Positions 55,456 to 62,782 of a stretch of 64,000 nt of DNA are shown piece after piece. The stretch's first letter is position 1. Each line of letters begins with the position of its first letter. The DNA comes from Brucella sp. 21LCYQ03 (GTDB taxonomy: Bacteria > Pseudomonadota > Alphaproteobacteria > Rhizobiales > Rhizobiaceae), in NCBI RefSeq assembly GCF_023554105.1, contig NZ_JAMJWE010000011.1, forward strand, positions 1 through 64,000. The letters run 5' to 3'. Under the pieces are notes generated by a model, which made no database searches, was not told the DNA's origin, and saw nothing but the letters and a program-made list of their open reading frames with translations. The position numbers and the translations under genes are program-made.

Positions 55456-56364
55456 CTACTTTTCTTCAGCCAATGCCGGCGAAGGATCAGATGTTGCCAC
55501 AGCTGCCGGGCCCGGAACACCACGCTGACGCTCACGCACGAAAGTGAATAGTCCAGAAATCGTGATCAGAACGATGCCGATAAGCATCGGAAGATCAATG
55601 TGATCATGGAAAACGAAATATCCGAACAGAATGGCCCAGATCATCTGGCTATATTGCGGGGACGCGATAGCACTGGCTGGTGCGCGTTGCGCTGCAAGCA
55701 TGAGGAGAATGTTGGCGAGTGCTGCAAGCAGGCCATAACCTGCGAGATAGCCCCATTGAATGGCAGACGGTGCTTGGTAGCTTGGGATCATCAATGCACC
55801 GCATATGAGGATCGGGCCGATAAGACCCGCAGTGTAAAGCGAAATACGCTTTTCTTTCTTACCCATTGCGCGAAAGATCACGATGCTGAAGGCTCCACCT
55901 AGCCCGCCGCCGAGTGCGCCAAGGTGACCGATCGATAATTCGCGAAAGCCCGGGCGCAGCACAACAAGAACGCCAATAAAGCCTATGATGACTGCTGACC
56001 AGCGGCGCCAGCCAACCTGCTCTTTAAGGAACAGAACGGATAGGATTGTCACAAATGCCGGAAGCAGGAATATCAGCGCAAATGCTTCAGCCATTGATAG
56101 ATGTGTGAATGCGACAACGCTGCCAATCACACCCATTGCAGCGGTTACTGTGCGAAGTAACCACAGTTTTATATTTGTGGTTCGAAACATATCGAGCCAC
56201 TGATCTTCCGGTTTCTTGGTGAATGGGATAGCAAGAATACCGAGTACGGCACCAAAAAACGCGATCTCATAGGGGGATAATGTGCCGTCAAGAAACTTGA
56301 CGCACGCATCGCTGACAGCGAATGCAGCATAGGACGCAAACGCGAGGAAAATACCGTAAAGCAT
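55456..56364 (-). CDS. EamA-family (DMT) transporter
   Basis: 302 residues, ten predicted membrane helices in two EamA repeats (about 5-140 and 150-285), with a short polar tail. N-terminal FASYAAFAVSDACVKFL and SQYSQMIWAILFGYFVFHD near the second repeat are typical. Metabolite exporter of unknown substrate. No adjacent partner gene. Confidence 0.88.
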   Translation of the reverse strand: MLYGIFLAFASYAAFAVSDACVKFLDGTLSPYEIAFFGAVLGILAIPFTKKPEDQWLDMFRTTNIKLWLLRTVTAAMGVIGSVVAFTHLSMAEAFALIFLLPAFVTILSVLFLKEQVGWRRWSAVIIGFIGVLVVLRPGFRELSIGHLGALGGGLGGAFSIVIFRAMGKKEKRISLYTAGLIGPILICGALMIPSYQAPSAIQWGYLAGYGLLAALANILLMLAAQRAPASAIASPQYSQMIWAILFGYFVFHDHIDLPMLIGIVLITISGLFTFVRERQRGVPGPAAVATSDPSPALAEEK

Positions 56365-56614
56365 AGTGGTGTCCGCAAAAGGCTAGAGATAAACTCCTCC
56401 GCCGACCGGATTAATCGATTAAGACCGGTTTGGCAAAAGGCAAATGCCCCAAAAATCAAAAAAATGAACTTCCTCTATCCCCTATGGGGTAGGCGATTGC
56501 GGTGTTTTCAAGAGCGCGAGCTCTAGCGAAAACGCATGCCTCATTTGCAATCATATCCGTGGTGGAATTTTGTGCAAAAGATTAAATATAGGGCATCCAA
56601 CGAGGAGAAAAGAA

Positions 56615-56752
56615 ATGAACATTCGTCAGAAATTCAATCAGTATGTTTCCCGCCGTCGCGCAATCCGTGAACTCGGTGCAATGGACGATCATCTTCTTGC
56701 CGATATCGGCGTATCGCGTTCGCAGATCCAGAGCGCAGTGTTCGGTAAGTAA
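56615..56752 (+). CDS. DUF1127 small basic protein
   Basis: 45 residues with the DUF1127 pattern RRRAIRELGAMDDHLLADIGVSRSQI. ATG 56615 follows an AGGAGAAA ribosome site; the frame from 56570 is an unlikely extension. DUF1127 proteins are arginine-rich, abundant in Rhizobiales, and some affect RNA turnover and phosphate or stress responses. Monocistronic with its own terminator. Confidence 0.92.
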   Translation: MNIRQKFNQYVSRRRAIRELGAMDDHLLADIGVSRSQIQSAVFGK

Positions 56753-56810
56753 TCACTGATGGTGCGGCTGATAATTAATCGCCCCGTAAGTGAAACAAAA
56801 GTAATATAAC

Positions 56811-56847
56811 AAAGCGTCGGTGCTCCAGTCCCGGCGCTTTTGTTTTT
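56811..56847 (+). terminator. Terminator of the DUF1127 gene
   Basis: AAAGCGTCGG pairs with CCGGCGCTTT (one wobble), 10-base loop, followed by TGTTTTT. Confidence 0.8.
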
Positions 56848-57165
56848 CAGAATATATTATTATATAACGTGCTATTTTAATATCTAAATTATTTCTGCGA
56901 TGTTGATTATTTCCGTCGTCTTGAGACAAAAGAGCTATTTATTTGGGACGAAAACACTGCAATCTATTGCCATAGCATCTGGTGATAATCACTATTTATT
57001 GTAGTATCTTTATATGGAAGCAGTGGCCGTTAAGTCAATTTTCTTCAATGAAGCAGTGATGTTTATTCATTGATTTCTGCCGCTTCCGAATTGAGTTTCA
57101 TTCCGTAGTTGTGTTGTGCTCTATGCTGTAAGACATTATCTTGACTGAAATGTATTGCGGGGCTG

Positions 57166-57222
57166 TGCCCAATCTAATTATTGAGTTTGCGCATTGGGCA
57201 GCCACATGTATATGTGGCTGCC
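57166..57222 (+). promoter_or_regulatory. Mutually exclusive leader hairpins upstream of DUF2938 gene
   Basis: TGCCCAAT (57166-57173) can pair with ATTGGGCA (57193-57200). GGCAGCCACAT (57197-57207) can pair with ATGTGGCTGCC (57212-57222). The two stems share 57197-57200, so only one can form fully. They end 22 bases before the ATG at 57245. A switch or attenuator is possible (inference). Confidence 0.45.
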
Positions 57223-57244
57223 TAAATGTATTTAAGGCTTATGA

Positions 57245-57733
57245 ATGATCGACCTTTTCATCAAGGGAATAGCTATCGGGATTGGCGCTACAGTCGTCAT
57301 GGACGTTTGGGCATTGGTTCTTTCTCAGTTTCCGGGCCAGTTCCGACCAAATTGGGGTCTTGTCGGGCGCTGGTTCTGGCATCTTCGGAATGGACATATA
57401 TTTCATGACGATATTGCTGCTGCCAAGCCTTATACACATGAAGTCGCATTGGGCTGGGTCGGCCATTATGCTGTCGGTATTATTTATGGTGTCGTTTTCG
57501 CACTCTATGGCGGTTTCGCATGGTTTGCGAATCCCATTTTTCTACCCGCTTGGATTTTTGGTATCATGACGGTGACTGCGGGTTGGTTTTTGTTACAGCC
57601 TGGGCTGGGAATCGGTTGGGCCGCGTCGCGTTTACCGAATGCCGGGAACGTTCGCGTCCTCAATCTTGTCGCGCATACATTTTTTGCGTTTGGTCTGTAT
57701 GGAACTGGAGTGTTATTAAAAGCTCTATCTTAA
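57245..57733 (+). CDS. DUF2938-family membrane protein
   Basis: 162 residues with four membrane helices and the conserved stretch GIAIGIGATVVMDVWALVLSQF followed by GWVGHYAVGIIYGVVFALY and WFLLQPGLGIGWAASRLPN, matching DUF2938. Function unknown. An upstream ATG at 57241 is in another frame; 57245 follows AAGG. Leader hairpins precede it. Confidence 0.88.
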   Translation: MIDLFIKGIAIGIGATVVMDVWALVLSQFPGQFRPNWGLVGRWFWHLRNGHIFHDDIAAAKPYTHEVALGWVGHYAVGIIYGVVFALYGGFAWFANPIFLPAWIFGIMTVTAGWFLLQPGLGIGWAASRLPNAGNVRVLNLVAHTFFAFGLYGTGVLLKALS

Positions 57734-58058
57734 TCAATTAGATAGCGACGAGATGGCGATCTATCGCCTCCGTCATTTTTGAAGGACTTTCAAAAATATA
57801 CCTCTGAATAGCCGACTAGCGTTATCGCTTAAGTCAGACCAAACTAAATCACGTTAATAAACAGACATTCTTGCGGCAGAACTGTGTTTTTTGTCGACTT
57901 GGGTGTATGGGGAACAAATCCGCTCGCTGATAAGCGGCTGCGGCTAACAAATACGGCAATCGCAATAGATTGCACCGATTTCGTCGTCCAATCGCAAGCA
58001 ATTGCTTTTGGCGGATTATGGGTGCTTTTGAACGCGCGCTTTTTGCCCTGGAGGGATC
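57734..58058. other. Intergenic region upstream of the purine permease
   Basis: 325 bases. No terminator, RNA gene or convincing operator found. An 80-residue minus-strand frame (57849-58091) lacks a ribosome site and family resemblance and runs into the permease gene, so I treat it as spurious. I looked for and did not see a purine riboswitch core. Confidence 0.5.
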
Positions 58059-59351
58059 ATGCTGGAAAAGCTGTTCAAATTGCAGGAACACGGAACATCG
58101 GTGAGAACGGAAGTGATCGCTGGTCTAACGACCTTCCTGACGATGTCTTACATCATCTTCGTAAATCCTGATATTCTGTCCAGCACGGGCATGGATCGAA
58201 ACGCGGTTTTCGTCGCGACCTGTCTTGCGGCGGCACTCGGCTCGATCGTCATGGCGCTCGTTGCCAATTGGCCAATTGGTATGGCTCCGGGCATGGGCCT
58301 GAATGCTTTCTTTGCATTCACCGTTGTTGGCGCTATGGGTTTTTCATGGCAGCAGGCGCTTGGTGCGGTGTTTATCTCCGGCATCATCTTCCTTTTCCTG
58401 ACTGTAACAGGTATTCGTCGCTGGTTGATTGAAGGCATTCCACATTCGCTTAGAAGTGCGATTGCTGCTGGTATCGGCATGTTCCTGGCGCTTATCGGTC
58501 TCAAGACTGCAGGCATCGTTGTCGATAATCCAGCAACGCTCGTCGGCCTTGGTGATCTGCGTGAAGCTGGCCCACTTTTGGCGATTGCTGGTTTCTTCAT
58601 TATTGCGGCTCTGGATGCACTTAAGGTTCGTGGTGCGATCCTTATCGGTATTCTCGTTATCACTGTCGCATCAATCTCGCTGGGCATTACACAGTTTAAT
58701 GGTGTGTTTTCCGCGCCTCCAAGCTTGATGCCGACGTTTATGCAGCTCGATATCATGGGTGCGCTGCATACAGGCATTCTGCACGTCATTCTGGTGTTCG
58801 TACTTGTTGAAGTGTTTGACGCGACCGGCACGCTGATTGGCGTTGCCAAGCGTGGTGGTTTGATCGAGCCAGGTAAGCCAAATCGTCTTGGTAAAGCATT
58901 GTTTGCCGACAGCACTGCAATTCTCGGTGGCTCGTTGCTCGGCACGTCTTCAACAACGGCTTATGTTGAAAGCGCTTCTGGCGTTCAGGCTGGCGGTCGT
59001 ACAGGTCTTACAGCACTCGTTGTTGCTCTGTTGTTCCTCGCAGCGCTCTTCATTTCGCCTTTGGCTGGTTCAGTGCCTGCGGTCGCAACAGCACCAGCGC
59101 TGGTCTATGTCGCGTGCCTGATGATGCGTGAACTGTCCGAAATCAAGTGGGACGAAATCACCGAAGCCGCACCTGCTGCACTCACAGCGCTTGCAATTCC
59201 GCTCACCTACTCGATTGCGAATGGTCTGGCTTTTGGTTTCATCAGCTATGTCGTTTTGAAGACGGTAACGGGTAAGGTTCGTGAGGTTCACCTGGCGACA
59301 TGGATCGTCGCGGCGCTCTTCGTGATCCGCTTCGCATTCTTCCCAGAATAA
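58059..59351 (+). CDS. NCS2-family purine permease (AzgA/GhxP-like)
   Basis: 430 residues, about 13 membrane helices. Features of the AzgA-like (hypoxanthine/guanine/adenine) branch: N-terminal LFKLQEHGTSVRTEVIAGLTTFLTMSYIIFVNP, GMAPGMGLNAFFAFTVV, and the VEVFDATGTLIGVA segment. ATG 58059 follows GGAGG. Proton-coupled uptake of purine bases is expected. The deaminase gene follows after a terminator. Confidence 0.93.
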   Translation: MLEKLFKLQEHGTSVRTEVIAGLTTFLTMSYIIFVNPDILSSTGMDRNAVFVATCLAAALGSIVMALVANWPIGMAPGMGLNAFFAFTVVGAMGFSWQQALGAVFISGIIFLFLTVTGIRRWLIEGIPHSLRSAIAAGIGMFLALIGLKTAGIVVDNPATLVGLGDLREAGPLLAIAGFFIIAALDALKVRGAILIGILVITVASISLGITQFNGVFSAPPSLMPTFMQLDIMGALHTGILHVILVFVLVEVFDATGTLIGVAKRGGLIEPGKPNRLGKALFADSTAILGGSLLGTSSTTAYVESASGVQAGGRTGLTALVVALLFLAALFISPLAGSVPAVATAPALVYVACLMMRELSEIKWDEITEAAPAALTALAIPLTYSIANGLAFGFISYVVLKTVTGKVREVHLATWIVAALFVIRFAFFPE

Positions 59352-59357
59352 AACTTA

Positions 59358-59388
59358 AACGCCGGGGCATCACCCCGGCGTTTTTCTT
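59358..59388 (+). terminator. Terminator of the purine permease gene
   Basis: AACGCCGGGG pairs with CCCCGGCGTT, followed by TTTTCTTT. It separates the permease from the nucleoside deaminase gene. Confidence 0.9.
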
Positions 59389-59409
59389 TAGCACGAGAGG
59401 AGTTAAGCT

Positions 59410-60009
59410 ATGGCATCGGATGAATTGAAACTGCTGGAGAGACTGATTGATGTCATTGAACATGACGTCATACCTTTAACCGAGCAGGGTGTTGCTGACG
59501 GCAACAAGGTTTTTGGAGCTGCGTTGCTCAACAAGTCCGATTTATCGTTGGTGCTTGCTGAAACCAATAATGAGACTGAAAATCCGCTCTGGCATGGTGA
59601 AGTTCACACAATCAAGCGCTTCTATGAAATGTCTGAAAAAGGACGTCCTGAAACGAAAGATATGATTTTTCTCTCCACACATGAGCCGTGCTCGATGTGT
59701 CTTTCGGCAATCACGTGGAGCGGTTTTGATAATTTCTATTATCTATTCAGCCATGAAGATTCACGCGATGCGTTTTCAATTCCGCATGATCTGAAGATTC
59801 TCAAGGAAGTTTTTACGCTTGAGCCGGGTGGCTACAACCACGACAATAGTTTCTGGCACAGTCATTCTATTCCGAAAATGGTAGCATCACTGCCTGAGCC
59901 AGATCGTGCTCGTCTCGAAAAGCGGCTTGATGCTATCCGAGCCAAATATGACGCGATGTCAAATGCTTACCAGTCTTCTAAAGATGGAAATGCCATTCCA
60001 CTGAATTAA
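59410..60009 (+). CDS. Nucleoside/guanine-type deaminase (CDA superfamily)
   Basis: 199 residues. Zinc motif His62-Gly-Glu64 (WHGEVH) and Cys94-X2-Cys97 (EPCSMC), with Glu64 the proton shuttle of cytidine-deaminase-like enzymes. It is longer than TadA-type proteins and carries a C-terminal helical extension. ATG 59410 follows AGAGGAG. Its position behind the purine permease suggests guanine or another base or nucleoside as substrate (inference). Confidence 0.88.
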   Translation: MASDELKLLERLIDVIEHDVIPLTEQGVADGNKVFGAALLNKSDLSLVLAETNNETENPLWHGEVHTIKRFYEMSEKGRPETKDMIFLSTHEPCSMCLSAITWSGFDNFYYLFSHEDSRDAFSIPHDLKILKEVFTLEPGGYNHDNSFWHSHSIPKMVASLPEPDRARLEKRLDAIRAKYDAMSNAYQSSKDGNAIPLN

Positions 60010-60013
60010 TAAT

Positions 60014-60045
60014 AAGGCCGCATATTTTATAATATGCGGCCTTTT
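60014..60045. terminator. Bidirectional rho-independent terminator
   Basis: Perfect 13-bp stem AAGGCCGCATATT / AATATGCGGCCTT with a four-base loop, between the convergent deaminase and FAH-family genes. Confidence 0.92.
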
Positions 60046-60050
60046 AAGTT

Positions 60051-61220
60051 TTAAATCTTGTCGAGCAGGTTGCGCTTTTGCAAATTCTGGATCAGCGCAC
60101 GAATGCCGAAAGTCCATTCAGCGCAGTTATCGGTACGGTCGACCCAGTTGACGAGGCGTCCGAGTTTCGGCGTTGAAATTTCGACCTTATCGCCGATTTC
60201 ATGCGTGAAGCCCTGACCTGCGCCGCGACGGTCTTTTACTGGCGCAAACATGGTGCCGAGGAAAAGAACCGCACCATCCGGGTATTGGTGATTGCGGTTC
60301 ATCATTTGGCCAGCAAGATTTTCCGGATCGCGGCTGATCGCTTCCATCGGGCTTTCGCCTGTCATTTCGAAGCCGTCAGTTCCAGTAACATGCAACGAAA
60401 GCTTAAGCTTACGCAGAACATCCATGGTGAATTCACCGTCGAAGAGACGGATGAATGGGCCAATGGCGCAGGATGCATTGTTGTCTTTGGCTTTGCCAAG
60501 CAGAAGCGCTGAGCGACCTTCTACGTCACGCAGATTAACGTCATTGCCAAGCGTTGCGCCGACAATGCGGCCATCAGAGGCGACAGCAAGCACAACTTCC
60601 GGCTCTGGGTTGTTCCATTGCGAGATTGGCAGAATGCCGACTGTTGCACCACAACCCATTGACGACATTGGCTGCGATTTTGTGAAAATTTCTGCATCGG
60701 GTCCAATGCCGACTTCGAGATATTGCGACCAGAGGCCCATATCCTGAAGCAGAGCTTTAACCTGTGCGGCTTTTTCAGAGCCAGCGGCAACGCCGCGCAG
60801 ACTGTCGCCGATAACAGGCGCCAGACGCTTGCGCACTTCCAACGCACGTGTTGGGTCGCCCTTTGCCTGTTCTTCGATCACACGTTCAAGCATACTGTCG
60901 GCGAAAGTCACGCCAGCTGCCTTAATTGACTGGAGATCAATCGGCGCAAGCAATTCACCTTTTTCACCTGAAAGATAATCGTCAAGCGCGCCAAGATCAG
61001 CAAAGCGGCTTACATCCTTCAATTCGGATACCAGATCCTTGCGCTCCAGAAGCCCTGAAACGGTTGCAGAAATGCTGGATAGATTGTGAACATGACCGTT
61101 CGAGACGAGGACAGGGCAGGGGCCGTTCTCAGCCTTGGACCATACGCGTCCGATGAGCACTGCTGAAGCGCTGTCTTCAGGTAAAATTACGGATGAGTTC
61201 AGAATATGCTTGTCTTGCAC
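60051..61220 (-). CDS. Fumarylacetoacetate-hydrolase (FAH) family protein
   Basis: 389 residues from a GTG with a strong GGGAGG upstream; the longer frame to 61295 is less likely. The C-terminal half (about 180-385) is the FAH fold of metal-dependent C-C hydrolases and hydratases, with SSMGCGATVGI, EPEVVLAVASDGRIVGATLGNDVNLRDVEGRSALLL and GPFIRLFD segments. Divergent from a FadR-type regulator and close to gluconokinase, so it may process a 2-keto-3-deoxy sugar acid or its derivative (inference). Confidence 0.85.
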   Translation of the reverse strand: MQDKHILNSSVILPEDSASAVLIGRVWSKAENGPCPVLVSNGHVHNLSSISATVSGLLERKDLVSELKDVSRFADLGALDDYLSGEKGELLAPIDLQSIKAAGVTFADSMLERVIEEQAKGDPTRALEVRKRLAPVIGDSLRGVAAGSEKAAQVKALLQDMGLWSQYLEVGIGPDAEIFTKSQPMSSMGCGATVGILPISQWNNPEPEVVLAVASDGRIVGATLGNDVNLRDVEGRSALLLGKAKDNNASCAIGPFIRLFDGEFTMDVLRKLKLSLHVTGTDGFEMTGESPMEAISRDPENLAGQMMNRNHQYPDGAVLFLGTMFAPVKDRRGAGQGFTHEIGDKVEISTPKLGRLVNWVDRTDNCAEWTFGIRALIQNLQKRNLLDKI

Positions 61221-61556
61221 AGGTATTCCTCCCGGTGTGCTCTGTTCAGGATGCGAATTTAAATTGTGGCGCGGAGCGAAGAGATGCCGGAACATCAGGC
61301 AGGCGTACTTTTGGCACTGCGAACGGCATCACAATTTAACTCCTCCAAATTAGATTGTTGGGTTGTCTGATAACTGTATAATCAGCATTTGAAAACTACT
61401 TTTATTCGTAGCTCGTTCGAAAGATCATCATTTTATGCGGCATGCTTTCGCAATTTGGCGCATTACTGGTTATTAAAATTGGACTGGAGCTTTCGCTTGA
61501 CTTGATAAAAAACTCACGACAAATCAATGGCAGAGAATAAAGGGGGAGCAGCTGCG
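61221..61556. promoter_or_regulatory. Divergent promoter region, FAH-family gene / GntR regulator
   Basis: 336 bases without a gene. A TTGTCTGATAA element at 61363-61373 resembles FadR/GntR half-sites and lies within CTGAT ... ATCAG (61367-61385). A TTGACT at about 61498 could be the -35 of the regulator. Confidence 0.4.
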
Positions 61557-62264
61557 ATGTTCGGTGAAATCAGGCGTAACGAACAGCTTCCCGCTCGTAT
61601 TGCTTCCGAAATTGTCCGCCAAATTAGTGAAGGCAGTTGGTTGCCTGGGCATAAATTGCCCACAGAGCATAGTCTCGCGCAAAGTTTTGGCGTTAGCCGT
61701 TCTGTCATCCGTGAGGCGATTGCTCAACTACGCAACGAAGGGCTTATTGAAACGCGGCAGGGTGTTGGTGCCTTCGTCACCGAGCCTGATCGCCGCCATG
61801 CTATTCGGATAGAGCCTGAAACGCTTGCTGACCGTGATCATTTTCGCAGTCTCTTTCAATTGCGTATGGCGCTGGAAATTGAGGCCGCAGGGCTTGCTGC
61901 TGTGCATCATACCGCAGACGATTTGCGCAAGTTGGATGAAGCCTTAGCTGAGATGACTGGCGGTGAAAAATGGTCTGATGATGGGATTGCCGCTGACCTA
62001 ACATTCCATCGTGCGCTTGCGAGCGCTACACATAATGAGTATTTCCCACTGGTGCTTGGCTTTATTGCGGAGCGTATCAGTCATGCCATCCGAGCGGCGC
62101 GCGCGCGTGCAGTGCTTGAAGAGATTGTTGAGATTACAATTGCCGAGCATGTCGCCATTCGCGATGCGATTGCGGCGCGAGATCCGCTGAAAGCGCGTGA
62201 CGTTATGCGCAACCATGTCGTGGGCGCAGCAAACCGCGTTAATCTTCAGCTGGAAATATTTTAA
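61557..62264 (+). CDS. FadR-subfamily GntR transcriptional regulator
   Basis: 235 residues. Winged helix (about 5-75; SEGSWLPGHKLPTEHSLAQSFGVSRSVIREAIAQLRNEGLIETRQGVGAFV) and an FCD ligand domain (about 95-225) with metal-binding-like histidines in DLTFHRALASATHNEYF. ATG 61557 follows GGGGGAG; ATG 61527 has no ribosome site. Followed by gluconokinase 11 bases on, so they are an operon. It may also control the divergent FAH gene. Confidence 0.92.
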   Translation: MFGEIRRNEQLPARIASEIVRQISEGSWLPGHKLPTEHSLAQSFGVSRSVIREAIAQLRNEGLIETRQGVGAFVTEPDRRHAIRIEPETLADRDHFRSLFQLRMALEIEAAGLAAVHHTADDLRKLDEALAEMTGGEKWSDDGIAADLTFHRALASATHNEYFPLVLGFIAERISHAIRAARARAVLEEIVEITIAEHVAIRDAIAARDPLKARDVMRNHVVGAANRVNLQLEIF

Positions 62265-62275
62265 GGATCTGGAAC

Positions 62276-62782
62276 ATGCGTATTATTGTGATGGGTGTTT
62301 CTGGTTCTGGAAAGTCAACGGTTGGTGAAAAGCTTGCAGAGTCGCTCAATCTACCATTCCTTGAAGGTGATAGCCTGCATCCTCAATCCAATGTCGATAA
62401 AATGATCGCTGGAATTCCGTTGCAGGATGAAGATCGATGGCCTTGGCTGGATCAGATCGGTGAACAGTTGGCCGCTGCGCATGATGGTATTGTTGTATCT
62501 TGCTCATCGTTGAAAAAGAGCTATCGCGACCGGATGCGTGCTGCTTCCGGCGGTCCACTGATGTTTGTCTTTCTTGATGGTAGCTTTGACGTTTTACATC
62601 TGCATATGGGGCAGAGAACTGGTCACTTCATGCCTGTAAAAATGCTGGAAAGCCAGCTTGCAACGCTTGAAAGCCCCGTTGGTGAAGCTCTGGTTTTCCG
62701 TGCCGATGTAGCTGACCCAATCGAGAAAATCGTTGCGGAAAGTCTCGACTGGGTATGTTCTGTAAAGGACGAGTTAGCGTAA
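62276..62782 (+). CDS. gntK: Gluconokinase (shikimate-kinase-like)
   Basis: 168 residues, the size of thermoresistant gluconokinases. P-loop GVSGSGKST at 7-15, FLEGDSLHPQSNVDKMIAGIPLQDEDRWPWL near 29-58 is the gluconate-binding signature, and VVSCSSLKKSYRDRMR follows. ATG follows AAGGATCTGG. Phosphorylates D-gluconate to 6-phosphogluconate. Its last codons overlap the convergent SLC13 gene end by nine bases. Confidence 0.93.
   Translation: MRIIVMGVSGSGKSTVGEKLAESLNLPFLEGDSLHPQSNVDKMIAGIPLQDEDRWPWLDQIGEQLAAAHDGIVVSCSSLKKSYRDRMRAASGGPLMFVFLDGSFDVLHLHMGQRTGHFMPVKMLESQLATLESPVGEALVFRADVADPIEKIVAESLDWVCSVKDELA

Larger units (their letters stand above)
56753..57244. other. AT-rich intergenic region with terminator and leader hairpins
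   Basis: 492 bases without a supported gene. It holds the DUF1127 terminator (56811-56847), then about 300 AT-rich bases with no motif I recognise, and two overlapping hairpins at 57166-57222 just upstream of the DUF2938 gene. Confidence 0.6.

Noticed and set aside
57734..58058. Possible purine riboswitch
   Set aside because: The conserved purine-aptamer loops and junction bases were not found.
57849..58091. 80-residue minus-strand frame upstream of the purine permease
   Set aside because: No ribosome site, no recognisable domain, and it runs into the permease start.
58148..58945. 265-residue minus-strand frame
   Set aside because: Antisense to the purine permease; Ser/Pro-rich complement of a membrane protein.
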